Source: Zea mays (Eukaryota > Streptophyta > Magnoliopsida > Poales > Poaceae). From it: a stretch of DNA of 64,000 nucleotides. Position 1 is the first letter of the stretch. Each line of letters starts with the position of its first letter. The stretch is from the NCBI RefSeq assembly GCF_902167145.1, contig NC_050104.1, forward strand, positions 1 through 64,000, read 5' to 3'. A program made the position numbers and the translations under genes. A model generated the notes under the pieces. It saw only the letters and a list, made by a program, of their open reading frames with translations, ran no database searches and had not been told where the DNA came from. Of this stretch, positions 1 to 12,079 are shown piece by piece.

Positions 1-1655
1 GTCGCTCATGGCTATTTTCAAGGTCGCTCATGGCTATTTTCATAAAAAATGGGGGTTGTGTGGCCATTTATCATCGACTAGAGGCTCATAAACCTCACCC
101 CACATATGTTTCCTTGCCATAGATTACATTCTTGGATTTCTGGTGGAAACCATTTCTTGGTTAAAAACTCGTACGTGTTAGCCTTCGGTATTATTGAAAA
201 TGGTCATTCATGGCTATTTTCGGCAAAATGGGGGTTGTGTGGCCATTGATCATCGACCAGAGGCTCATACACCTCACCCCACATATGTTTCCTTGCCATA
301 GATCACATTCTTGGATTTCTGGTGGAGACCATTTCTTGGTCAAAAATCCGTAGGTGTTAGCCTTCGGTATTATTGAAAATGGTCGTTCATGGCTATTTTC
401 GACAAAAATGGGGGTTGTGTGGCCATTGATCATCGACTAGAGGCTCATACACCTCACCCCACATATGTTTCCTTGCCATAGATCACATTCTTGGATTTCT
501 GGTGGAGACCATTTCTTGGTCAAAAATCCGTAGGTGTTAGCCTTCGGTATTATTGAAAATGGTCGTTCATGGCTATTTTCGACAAAAATGGGGGTGTGTG
601 GCCATTGATCATCGACCAGATGCTCATACACCTCACCCCACATATGTTTCCTTGCCATAGATCACATTCTTGGATTTCTGGTGGAGACCATTTCTTGGTC
701 TAAAATCTGTAGGTCTTAGCCTCTAGTATTATTGAAAATGGTCGCTCATGGCTATTTTCATAAAAAATGGGGGTTGTGTGGCCATTATCATCACCTAGAG
801 GCTCATAAACCTCACCCCACATATGTTTCCTTGCCATAGATCACATTCTTGGATTTCTGGTGGAGACCATTTCTTGGTTAAAAACTCGTACGTGTTAGCC
901 TTCGGTATTATTGAAAATGGTCGTTCATGGCTATTTTCGGCAAAATGGGGGTTGTGTGGCCATTGATCATCGACCAGAGGATCATACACCTCACCCCACA
1001 TATGTTTCCTTGCCATAGATCACATTCTTGGTTTCCTGGTGGAGACCATTTCTTGGTCAAAAATCCATACGTGTTAGCCTTTGGTATTTTTGAAAATGGT
1101 CATTCATGGCTATTTTCGACAAAAATGGGGGTTGTGTGGCCATTGATCATCGACTAGAGGCTCATACACCTCACCCCACATATGTTTCCTTGCCATAGAT
1201 CACATTCTTGGATTTCTGGTGGAGACCATTTCTTGGTCAAAAATCCGTAGGTGTTAGCCTTCGGTATTATTGAAAATGGTCGTTCATGGCTATTTTCGAC
1301 AAAAATGGGGGTTGTGTGGCCATTGATCATCGACCAGACGCTCATACACCTCACCCCACATTTGTTTCCTTGCCATAGATCACATTCTTGGATTTCTGGT
1401 GGAGACCATTTCTTGGTCTAAAATCCGTAGGTGTTAGCCTCTAGTATTATTGAAAATGGTCGCTCATGGCTATTTTCAAGGTCGCTCATGGCTATTTTCA
1501 TAAAAAATGGGGGTTGTGTGGCCATTTATCATCGACTAGAGGCTCATAAACCTCACCCCACATATGTTTCCTTGCCATAGATTACATTCTTGGATTTCTG
1601 GTGGAAACCATTTCTTGGTTAAAAACGCGTACGTGTTAGCCTTCGGTATTATTGA
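1..1655 (-). repeat. Left arm of an inverted satellite duplication (partner 9907-11562)
   Basis: Position x pairs with about 11563 minus x on the opposite strand. Rare variants match across the arms: the shortened CCATTATCATCACCTAG (781) with CTAGGTGATGATAAATGG (10765, one-base indel), CACATTTGTTTCC (1358) with GGAAACAAATGTG (10193), and AAAACGCGTACGTG (1622) with CACGTACGCGTTTT (9927). The match ends near 1655, where GGCCGTTCATGG no longer pairs, and runs off the left edge of the window. Confidence 0.85.
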
Positions 1656-2649
1656 AAATGGCCGTTCATGGCTATTTTCGACAAAAATGGGGGTTGTGTG
1701 GCCATTGATCATCGACCAGACGCTCATACACCTCACTACACATATGTTTCCTTGCCATAGATCACATTCTTGGATTTATGGTGGAGACCATTTCTTGGTC
1801 AAAAATCCGTAGGTGTTAGCCTTCGGTATTATTGAAAATGGTCGTTCATGGCTATTTTCGACAAAATGGGGGTTGTGTGGCAATTGATCATCGACCAGAG
1901 GCTCATACACCTCACCCCACATATGTTTCCTTGCCATAGATCACATTCTTGGATTTCTGGTGGAGACCATTTCTTGGGCAAAAATCTGAATGTGTTAGCC
2001 TTTGGTATTTTTGAAAATGGTCATTCATGGCTATTTTCGACAAAAATGGGGGTTGTGTGGCCATTGATCTTCGACCAGAGGCTCATACACCTCACTACAC
2101 ATATGTTTCCTTGCCATAGATCACATTCTTGGATTTATGGTGGAGACCATTTCTTGGTCAAAAATCCGTAGGTGTTAGCCTTCAGTGTCATTGAAAATGG
2201 TCGTTCATGGCTATTTTCGACAAAAATTAGGGTTGTGTGGCCATTGATCGTCGACTAGAGGCTCATACACCTCACCCCACATATGTTTCCTTGCCATAGA
2301 TCACATTCTTGGATTTCTGGTGCAGACCATTTCTTGGTCAAAAATCCGTAGGTGTTAGCCTTCGGTATTATTGAAAATGGTCATTCATGGCTATTTTCGG
2401 TAAAATGGGGGTTGTGTGGCCATTGATCGTCGACCAGAGGCTCATACACCTCACCCCACATATGTTTCCTTGCCATAGATCACATTCTTGGATTTCTGGT
2501 GGAAACCATTTCTTGGTCTAAAATCCGTAGGTGTTAGCCTCTAGTATTATTGAAAATGGTCGCTCATGGCTATTTTCAAGGTCGCTCATGGCTATTTTCA
2601 TAAAAAATGGGGGTTGTGTGGCCATTGATCATCGACCAGAGGCTCGTAA

Positions 2650-2670
2650 ACCTCACCCCGACCATTTCTT
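2650..2670. other. Truncated knob180 unit (internal deletion)
   Basis: CTCGTAAACCTCACCCC is followed directly by GACCATTTCTTGG, so about 65 bp between the CACATATG box and the GAGACC box are missing. Orientation does not change. Confidence 0.85.
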
Positions 2671-4941
2671 GGTCAAAAATCCGTAGGTGTTAGCCTTTGG
2701 TATTATTGAAAATGGTCGTTCATGGCTATTTTCGACAAAAATGGGGGTTGTGTGGCCATTGATCGTCGACCAGACGCTCATACACCTCACTCCACATATG
2801 TTTCCTTGTCGTAGATCACATTCTTGGATTTCTGGTGGAGACCATTTCTTGGTTAAAAATCCGTAAGTCTTAGCCTCTAGTATTATTGAAAATGGTCGCT
2901 CATGGCTATTTTCATAAAAAATGGGGGCTGTGTGGCCATTGATCATCGACCAGAGGCTCATACACCTCACCCCACATATGTTTCCTTGCCATAGATTACA
3001 TTCTTGGATTTCTGGTGGAAACCATTTCTTGGTTAAAAACTCGTACGTGTTAGCCTTCGGTATCATTGAAAATGGTCATTCATGGCTATTTTCGACAAAA
3101 ATGGGGGTTGTGTGGCCATTGATCATCGACCAGAGGCTCGTACACCTCACCCCACATATGTTTCCTTGCCATAGATCACATTCTTGGATTTCTGGTGGAG
3201 ACCATTTCTTGGTCAAAAATCCGTACGTGTTAGCCTTTGGTATTTTTGAAAATGGTCATTCATGGCTATTTTCGACAAAAATGGGGGTTGTGTGGCCATT
3301 GATCATCGACTAGAGGCTCATACACCTCACACCACATATGTTTCCTTGCCATAGATCACATTCTTGGATTTCTGGTGGAGACCATTTCTTGGTCAAAAAT
3401 CCGTAGGTGTTAGCCTTCGGTATTATTGAAAATGGTCGTTCATGGCTATTTTCGACAAAAATGGGGGTTGTGTGGCCATTGATCATCAACCAGACGCTCA
3501 TACACCTCACCCCACATATGTTTCCTTGCCATAGATCACATTCTTGGATTTCTGGTGGAGACCTTTTCTTGGTCCAAAATCCGTAGGTGTTAGCCTCTAG
3601 TATTATTGAAAATGGTCGCTCATGGCTATTTTGAAGGTCGCTCATGGCTATTTTCATAAAAAATGGGGGTTGTGTGGCCATTTATCATCGACTAGAGGCT
3701 CATACACCTCACCCCACATATGTTTCCTTGCCATAGATTACATTCTTGGATTTCTGGTGGAAACCATTTCTTGGTTAAAAACTCGTACGTGTTAGCCTTC
3801 GGTATTATTGAAAATGGTCATTCATGGCTATTTTCGGCAAAATGGGGGTTGTGTGGCCATTGATCGTCGACCAGAGGCTCATACACCTCACCCCACATAT
3901 GTTTCCTTGTCGTAGATCACATTCTTGGATTTCTGGTGGAGACCATTTCTTGGTCAAAAATCCGTAGGTGTTAGCCTTCGATATTATTGAAAATGGTCAT
4001 TCATGGCTATTTTCGGCAAAATGGGGGTTGTGTGGCCATTGATCGTCGACCAGAGGCTCATACACCTCACCCCACATATGTTTCCTTGTCGTAGATCACA
4101 TTCTTGGATTTCTGGTGGAGACCATTTCTTGGTCAAAAATCCGTAGGTGTTAGCCTTCGATATTATTGAAAATGGTCGTTCATGGCTATTTCGACAAAAA
4201 TGGGGGTTGTGTGGCCAATGATCATCGACCAGAGGCTCATACACCTCACCCCACATATGTTTCCTTGCTATAGATCACATTCTTGGATTTCTGGTGGAGA
4301 CCATTTCTTGGTCAAAAATCCGTAGGTGTTAGCCTTCGGTATTATTGAAAATGGTCGTTCATGGCTATTTTCGACAAAAATGGGGGTTGTGTGGCCATTG
4401 ATCATCGACCAGACGCTCATACACCTCACCCCACATATGTTTCCTTGCCATAGATCACATTCTTGGATTTCTGGTGGAGACCATTTCTTGGTCTAAAATC
4501 CGTAGGTGTTAGCCTCTAGTATTATTGAAAATGATCGCTCATGGCTATTTTCAAGGTCGCTCATGGCTATTTTCATAAAAAATGGGGGTTGTGTGGCCAT
4601 TTATCATTGACTAGAGGCTCATAAACCTCACCCCACATATGTTTCCTTGCCATAGATCACATTCTTGGATTTCTGGTGGAGACCATTTCTTGGTCAAAAA
4701 TCCGTAGGTGTTAGCCTTCGGTATTATTGTAAATGATCGTTCATGGCTATTTTCGACAAAAATGGGGGTTGTGTGGCCATTGATCATCGACCAGAGGCTC
4801 GTCCAACTCACCCCCCATATGTTTCCTTGCAATAGATCACATTCTAGGATTTCTGGTGGAGACCATTTCTTGGTCTAAAATCCGTAGGTGTTAGCCTCTA
4901 GTATTATTGAAAATGGTCGCTCATGGCTATTTTCAAGGTCT

Positions 4942-6737
4942 CTCATGGCTATTTTCATAAAAAATGGGGGTTGTGTGGCCATTTATCATCGACTAGAGGC
5001 TCATAGACCTCACCCCACATATGTTTCCTTGCCATAGATTACATTCTTGGATTTCTGGTGGAAACCATTTCTTGGTTAAAAACTCGTACGTGTTAGCCTT
5101 CGGTATTATTGAAAATGGTGATTCATGGCTATTTTCGGCAAAATGGGGGTTGTGTGGCCATTGATCGTCGACCAGAGGCTCATACACCTCACCCCACATA
5201 TGTTTCCTTGTCGTAGATCACATTCTTGGATTTCTGGTGGAGACCATTTCTTGGTCAAAAATCCGTAGGTGTTAGCCTTCGGTATTATTGAAAATGGTCG
5301 TTCATGGCTATTTTCGACAAAATGGGGGTTGTGTGGCAATTGATCATCGACCAGAGGCTCATACACCTCACCCCACATATGTTTCCTTGCCATAGATCAC
5401 ATTCTTGGATTTCTGGTGGAGACCATTTCTTGGTCAAAAATCCGTACGTGTTAGCCTTTGGTATTTTTGAAAATGGTCATTCATGGCTATTTTCGACAAA
5501 AATGGGGGTTGTGTGGCCATTGATCATCGACTAGAGGCTCATACACCTCACCCCACATATGTTTCCTTGCCATAGATCACATTCTTGGATTTCTGGTGGA
5601 GACCATTTCTTGGTCAAAAATCCGTAGGTGTTAGCCTTCGGTATTATTGTAAATGGTCATTCATGGCTATTTTCGACAAAAATGGGGGTTGTGTGGCCAT
5701 TGATCATCGACCAGAGGCTCATACACCTCACCCCACATATGTTTCCTTGCCATAGATCACATTCTTGGATTTCTGGTGGAGACCATTTCTTGGTCAAAAA
5801 TCCGTAGGTCTTAGCCTCTAGTATTATTGAAAATGGTCGCTCATGGCTATTTTCATAAAAAATGGGGGTTGTGTGGCCATTTATCATCGACTAGAGGCTC
5901 ATAGACCTCACCCCACATATGTTTCCTTGCCATAGATTACATTCTTGGATTTCTGGTGGAAACCATTTCTTGGTTAAAAACTCGTACGTGTTAGCCTTCG
6001 GTATTATTGAAAATGGTGATTCATGGCTATTTTCGGCAAAATGGGGGTTGTGTGGCCATTGATCGTCGACCAGAGGCTCATACACCTCACCCCACATATG
6101 TTTCCTTGTCGTAGATCACATTCTTGGATTTCTGGTGGAGACCATTTCTTGGTCAAAAATCCGTAGGTGTTAGCCTTCGGTATTATTGAAAATGGTCGTT
6201 CATGGCTATTTTCGACAAAATGGGGGTTGTGTGGCAATTGATCATCGACCAGAGGCTCATACACCTCACCCCACATATGTTTCCTTGCCATAGATCACAT
6301 TCTTGGATTTCTGGTGGAGACCATTTCTTGGTCAAAAATCCGTACGTGTTAGCCTTTGGTATTTTTGAAAATGGTCATTCATGGCTATTTTCGACAAAAA
6401 TGGGGGTTGTGTGGCCATTGATCATCGACTAGAGGCTCATACACCTCACCCCACATATGTTTCCTTGCCATAGATCACATTCTTGGATTTCTGGTGGAGA
6501 CCATTTCTTGGTCAAAAATCCGTAGGTGTTAGCCTTCGGTATTATTGTAAATGGTCATTCATGGCTATTTTCGACAAAAATGGGGGTTGTGTGGCCATTG
6601 ATCATCGACCAGAGGCTCATACACCTCACCCCACATATGTTTCCTTGCCATAGATCACATTCTTGGATTTCTGGTGGAGACCATTTCTTGGTCAAAAATC
6701 CGTAGGTCTTAGCCTCTAGTATTATTGAAAATGGTCT
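4942..6737. repeat. 898-bp higher-order tandem duplication (five-unit) in knob180
   Basis: The stretch from about 4942 to 5839 is repeated from about 5840 to 6737 with an offset of 898 bp. Rare variants repeat at the same offset: CTCATAGACCTC at 5001 and 5899, GGTGATTCATGG at 5118 and 6016, and GTGTGGCAATTG at 5331 and 6229. Five units of about 180 bp make one higher-order repeat. By eye the copies are almost identical. Confidence 0.85.
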
Positions 6738-8239
6738 CTCATGGCTATTTTCATAAAAATTGGGGGTTGTGTGGCCATTGAACATCGACCAGAGGCTCGT
6801 ACACCTCACCCCACATATGTTTCCTTGCCATAGATCACATTCTTGGATTTCTGGTGGAGACCATTTCTTGGTCAAAAATCCGTAGGTGTTAGCCTTCGAT
6901 ATTATTGAAAATGCTCGTTCATGGCTATTTTCGACAAAAATGGGGGTTGTGTGGCCATTGATCATCGACCAGAGGCTCATACACCTCACCCCACATATGT
7001 TTCCTTGCCATAGATCACATTCTTGGATTTCTGGTGGAGACCATTTCTTGGTCAAAAATCCGTAGGTCTTAGCCTCTAATATTATTGAAAATGGTCGCTC
7101 ATGGCTATTTTCATAAAAAAATGGGGGTTGTGTGGCCATTTATCATCGACTAGAGGCTCATAAATCTCACCCCACATATGTTTCCTTGCCATAGATCACA
7201 TTCTTGGATTTCTGGTGGAGACCATTTCTTGGTCAAAAATCCGTAGGTGTTAGCCTTCGGTATTATTGAAAATGGTCGTTCATGGCTATTTTCGACAAAA
7301 ATGGGGGTTGTGTGGCCATTGATCATCGACCAGACGCTCATACACCTCCCCCACATATGTTTCCTTGCCATAGATCACATTCTTGGATTTCTGGTGGAGA
7401 CCATTTCTTGGTCTAAAATCCGTAGGTGTTAGCCTCTAGTATTATTGAAAATGGTCGCTCATGGCTATTTTCAAGGTCGCTCATGGCTATTTTCATAAAA
7501 ATGGGGGTTGTGTGGCCATTTATCATCGACTAGAGGCTCATAAACCTCACCCCACATATGTTTCCTTGCCATAGATTACATTCTTGGATTTCTGGTGGAA
7601 ACCATTTCTTGGTTAAAAACTCGTACGTGTTAGCCTTCGGTATTATTGAAAATGGTCATTCATGGCTATTTTCGGCAAAATGGGGGTTGTGTGGCCATTG
7701 ATCATCGACCAGAGGCTCATACACCTCACCCCACATATGTTTCCTTGTCGTAGATCACATTCTTGGATTTCTGGTGGAGACCATTTCTTGGTCAAAAATC
7801 CGTAGGTGTTAGCCTTCGATATTATTGAAAATGGTCGTTCATGGCTATTTTCGACAAAAATGGGGGTTGTGTGGCCATTGATCATCGACCATAGGCTCAT
7901 ACACCTCACCCCACATATGTTTCCTTGCCATAGATCACATTCTTGGATTTCTGGTGGAGACCATTTCTTGGTCAAAAATCCGTAGGTGTTAGCCTTCGGT
8001 ATTATTGTAAATGGTCATTCATGGCTATTTTCGACAAAAATGGGGGTTGTGTGGCCATTGATCATCGACGAGAGGCTCATACACCTCACCCCACATATGT
8101 TTCCTTGCCATAGATCACATTCTTGGATTTCTGGTGGAGACCTTTTCTTGGTCAAAAATCCGTAGGTCTTAGCCTCTAGTATTATTGAAAATGGTCGCTC
8201 ATGGCTATTTTCATAAAAAATGGGGGTTGTGTGGCCATT

Positions 8240-8265
8240 GATCATCGACCAAGCCATGAACGACC
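8240..8265. other. Orientation switch A to B (junction type 1)
   Basis: Top strand GATCATCGACCA joins AGCCATGAACG at 8251|8252. The left part matches a normal A unit up to the A at 8251. The right part matches a normal B unit from 8252. No bases are added or shared. The same join appears on the other strand at 49868. Confidence 0.93.
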
Positions 8266-9906
8266 ATTTTCAAAAATACCAAAGGCTAACACGTACGGAT
8301 TTTTGACCAAGAAATGGTCTCCACCAGAAATCCAAGAATGTGATCTATGGCAAGGAAACATATGTGGGGTGAGGTTTATGAACCTCTAGTCGATGAAAAT
8401 GGCCACACAACCCCCATTTTTTATGAAAATAGCCATGAGCGACCTTGAAAATAGCCATGAGCGACCATTTTCAATAATACTAGAGGCTAACACCTACGGA
8501 TTTTAGACCAAGAAATGGTCTCCACCAGAAATCCAAGAATGTGATCTATCGCAAGGAAACATATGTGGGGTGAGGTGTATGAGCGTCTGGTCGATGATCA
8601 ATGGCCACACAACCCCCATTTTTGTCGAAAATAGCCATGAACGACCATTTTCAATAATACCGAAGGCTAACACCTACAGATTTTTTACCAAGAAATGGTC
8701 TCCACCAGAAATCCAAGAATGTGATCTATGGCAAGGAAACATATGTGGGGTGAGGTGTATGAGCCTCTGGTCGATGATCAATGGCCACACAACCCCCATT
8801 TTTGTCGAAAATAGCCATGAACGACCATTTTCAATAATATCGAAGGCTAACACCTACGGATTTTTGACCAAGAAATGGTCTCCACCAGAAATCCAAGAAT
8901 GTGATCTACGACAAGGAAACATATGTGGGGTGAGGTGTATGTGCCTCTGGTCGACGATCAATGGCCACAGAACCCCCATTTTGCCGAAAATAGCCATGAG
9001 CGACCATTTTCAATAATATTAGAGGCTAAGACCTACGGATTTTTGACCAAGAAATGGTCTCCACCAGAAATCCAAGAATGTGATCTATGGCGAGGAAACA
9101 TATGTGGGGTGAGGTGTATGAGCCTCTGGTCGATGATCAATGGCCACACAACCCCCATTTTTGTCGAAAATAGCCATGAACGACCATTTTCAATAATACC
9201 GAAGGCTAACACCTACGGATTTTTGACCAACAAATGGTCTCCACCAGAAATCCAAGAATGTGATCTATGGCAAGGAAACATATGTGGGGTGAGGTGTACG
9301 AGCCTCTGGTCGATGATCAATGGCCACAGAACCCCCATTTTGCCGAAAATAGCCATGAACGACCATTTTCAATAATACCGAAGGCTAACACCTACGGATT
9401 TTTGACCAAGAAATGGTCTCCACCAGAAATCCAAGAATGTGATCTATGGCAAGGAAACATATGTGGGGTGAGGTGTACGAGCCTCTGGTCGATGATCAAT
9501 GGCCACAGAACCCCCATTTTGCCGAAAATAGCCATGAACGACCATTTTCAATAATACCGAAGGCTAACACGTACGAGTTTTTGACCAAGAAATGGTCTCC
9601 ACCAGAAATCCAAGAATGTGATCTATGGCAAGGAAACATATGTGGGGTGAGGTGTATGAGCCTCTGGTCGATGATCAATGGCCACACAACCCCCATTTTT
9701 GTCGAAAATAGCCATGAACGACCATTTTCAATAATATCGAAGGCTAACACCTACGGTTTTTTGACCAAGAAATGGTCTCCACCAGAAATCCAAGAATGTG
9801 ATCTACGACAAGGAAACATATGTGGGGTGAGGTGTATGAGCCTCTGGTCGACGATCAATGGCCACACAACCCCCATTTTGCCGAAAATAGCCATGAATGA
9901 CCATTT

Positions 9907-11562
9907 TCAATAATACCGAAGGCTAACACGTACGCGTTTTTAACCAAGAAATGGTTTCCACCAGAAATCCAAGAATGTAATCTATGGCAAGGAAACATAT
10001 GTGGGGTGAGGTTTATGAGCCTCTAGTCGATGATAAATGGCCACACAACCCCCATTTTTTATGAAAATAGCCATGAGCGACCTTGAAAATAGCCATGAGC
10101 GACCATTTTCAATAATACTAGAGGCTAACACCTACGGATTTTAGACCAAGAAATGGTCTCCACTAGAAATCCAAGAATGTGATCTATGGCAAGGAAACAA
10201 ATGTGGGGTGAGGTGTATGAGCGTCTGGTCGATGATCAATGGCCACACAACCCCCATTTTTGTCGAAAATAGCCATGAACGACCATTTTCAATAATACCG
10301 AAGGCTAACACCTACGGATTTTTGACCAAGAAATGGTCTCCACCAGAAATCCAAGAATGTGATCTATGGCAAGGAAACATATGTGGGGTGAGGTGTATGA
10401 GCCTCTAGTCGATGATCAATGGCCACACAACCCCCATTTTTGTTGAAAATAGCCATGAATGACCATTTTCAAAAATACCAAAGGCTAACACGTATGGACT
10501 TTTGACCAAGAAATGGTCTCCACCAGGAATCCAAGAATGTGATCTATGGCAAGGAAACATATGTGGGGTGAGGTGTATGATCCTCTGGTCGATGATCAAT
10601 GGCCACACAACCCCCATTTTGCCGAAAATAGCCATGAACGACCATTTTCAATAATACCGAAGGCTAACACGTACGAGTTTTTAACCAAGAAATGGTCTCC
10701 ACCAGAAATCCAAGAATGTGATCTATGGCAAGGAAACATATGTGGGGTGAGGTTTATGAGCCTCTAGGTGATGATAAATGGCCACACAACCCCCATTTTT
10801 TATGAAAATAGCCATGAGCGACCATTTTCAATAATACTAGAGGCTAAGACCTACGAATTTTAGACCAAGAAATGGTCTCCACCAAAAATCCAAGAATGTG
10901 ATCTATGGCAAGGAAACATATGTGGGGTGAGGTGTATGAGCATCTGGTCGATGATCAATGGCCACACACCCCCATTTTTGTCGAAAATAGCCATGAACGA
11001 CCATTTTCAATAATACCGAAGGCTAACACCTACGGATTTTTGACCAAGAAATGGTCTCCACCAGAAATCCAAGAATGTGATCTATGGCAAGGAAACATAT
11101 GTGGGGTGAGGTGTATGAGCCTCTAGTCGATGATCAATGGCCACACAACCCCCATTTTTGTCGAAAATAGCCATGAACGACCAATTTCAATAATACCGAA
11201 GGCTAACACCTACGGATTTTTGACCAAGAAATGGTCTCCACCAAAAATCCAAGAATGTGATCTATGGCAAGGAAACATATGTGGGGTGAGGTGTATGAGC
11301 CTCTAGTCGATGATCAATGGCCACACAACCCCCATTTTGCCGAAAATAGCCATGAATGACCATTTTCAATAATACCGAAGGCTAACACGTACGAGTTTTT
11401 AACCAAGAAATGGTTTCCACCAGAAATCCAAGAATGTAATCTATGGCAAGGAAACATATGTGGGGTGAGGTTTATGAGCCTCTAGTCGATGATAAATGGC
11501 CACACAACCCCCATTTTTTATGAAAATAGCCATGAGCGACCTTGAAAATAGCCATGAGCGAC
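9907..11562 (+). repeat. Right arm of the inverted satellite duplication (partner 1-1655)
   Basis: This is the reverse-complement partner of the window's first 1.65 kb, with only scattered substitutions by eye (for example CCAATTTCAAT at 11181 and CCACTAGAAATCC at 10160). It lies wholly inside orientation B, while its partner lies in orientation A. The spacer of about 8.25 kb contains the orientation switch at 8251, but off centre. Confidence 0.85.
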
Positions 11563-12079
11563 CATTTTCAATAATACTAGAGGCTAACACCTACGGATTT
11601 TAGACCAAGAAATGGTCTCCACCAGAAATCCAAGAATGTGATCTATGGCAAGGAAACATATGTGGGGTGAGGTGTATGAGCGTCTGGTCGATGATCAATG
11701 GCCACACAACCCCCATTTTTGTCGAAAATAGCCGTGAACGACCATTTTCAATAATACCGAAGGCTAACACCTACGGATTTTTGACCAAGAAATGTCTGCA
11801 CCAGAAATCCAAGAATGTGATCTATGGCAAGGAAACATATGTGGGGTGAGGTGTATGAGCCTCTAGTCGATGATCAATGGCCACACAACCCCCATTTTTG
11901 TCGAAAATAGCCATGAATGACCATTTTCAAAAATACCAAAGGCTAACACGTACGGATTTTTAACCAAGAAATGGTCTCCACCAGAAATCCAAGAATGTGA
12001 TCTATGGCAAGGAAACATATGTGGGGGGAGGTGTACGAGCCTCTGGTTGATGATCAATGGCCACACAACCCCCATTTTG

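Larger units (their letters stand above)
1..8251 (-). repeat. knob180 satellite array, orientation A (left block)
   Basis: Head-to-tail tandem array of roughly 45 units of about 180 bp. The recurring landmarks on the top strand are GGTTGTGTGGCCATTGATC, CACCCCACATATGTTTCC, GATCACATTCTTGGATTTC and TTAGCCTTCGGTATTATTG in that order. I recognise this unit as the maize 180-bp knob repeat from memory; no database was searched. Units differ at recurrent diagnostic sites: GACAAAAATG versus GGCAAAATG, CATAGATC versus CGTAGATC, and AAAAATCCGTAGG versus AAAAACTCGTACG. The left end is cut by the window. The array stops at an orientation switch at 8251/8252. Open frames in the array are a by-product of the 60-codon period and are not genes. 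The strand given is only a label: A is the reverse complement of the B blocks. Confidence 0.95.

Noticed and set aside
6555..7139. Longest satellite reading frame (194 codons) and dozens of similar ones with WSPPEIQECDLWQGNICGV-type repeats, read as a repetitive protein
   Set aside because: The satellite period is 60 codons, so a stop-free frame in one unit stays open in the next. Frames are open on both strands, start and stop at random unit variants, and have no promoter or conserved ends. This is a by-product of unit length.
1..8251. CRISPR-like array of regular repeats
   Set aside because: Repeats of about 180 bp abut one another with no unique spacers, and the retroelements show that this is plant nuclear DNA.
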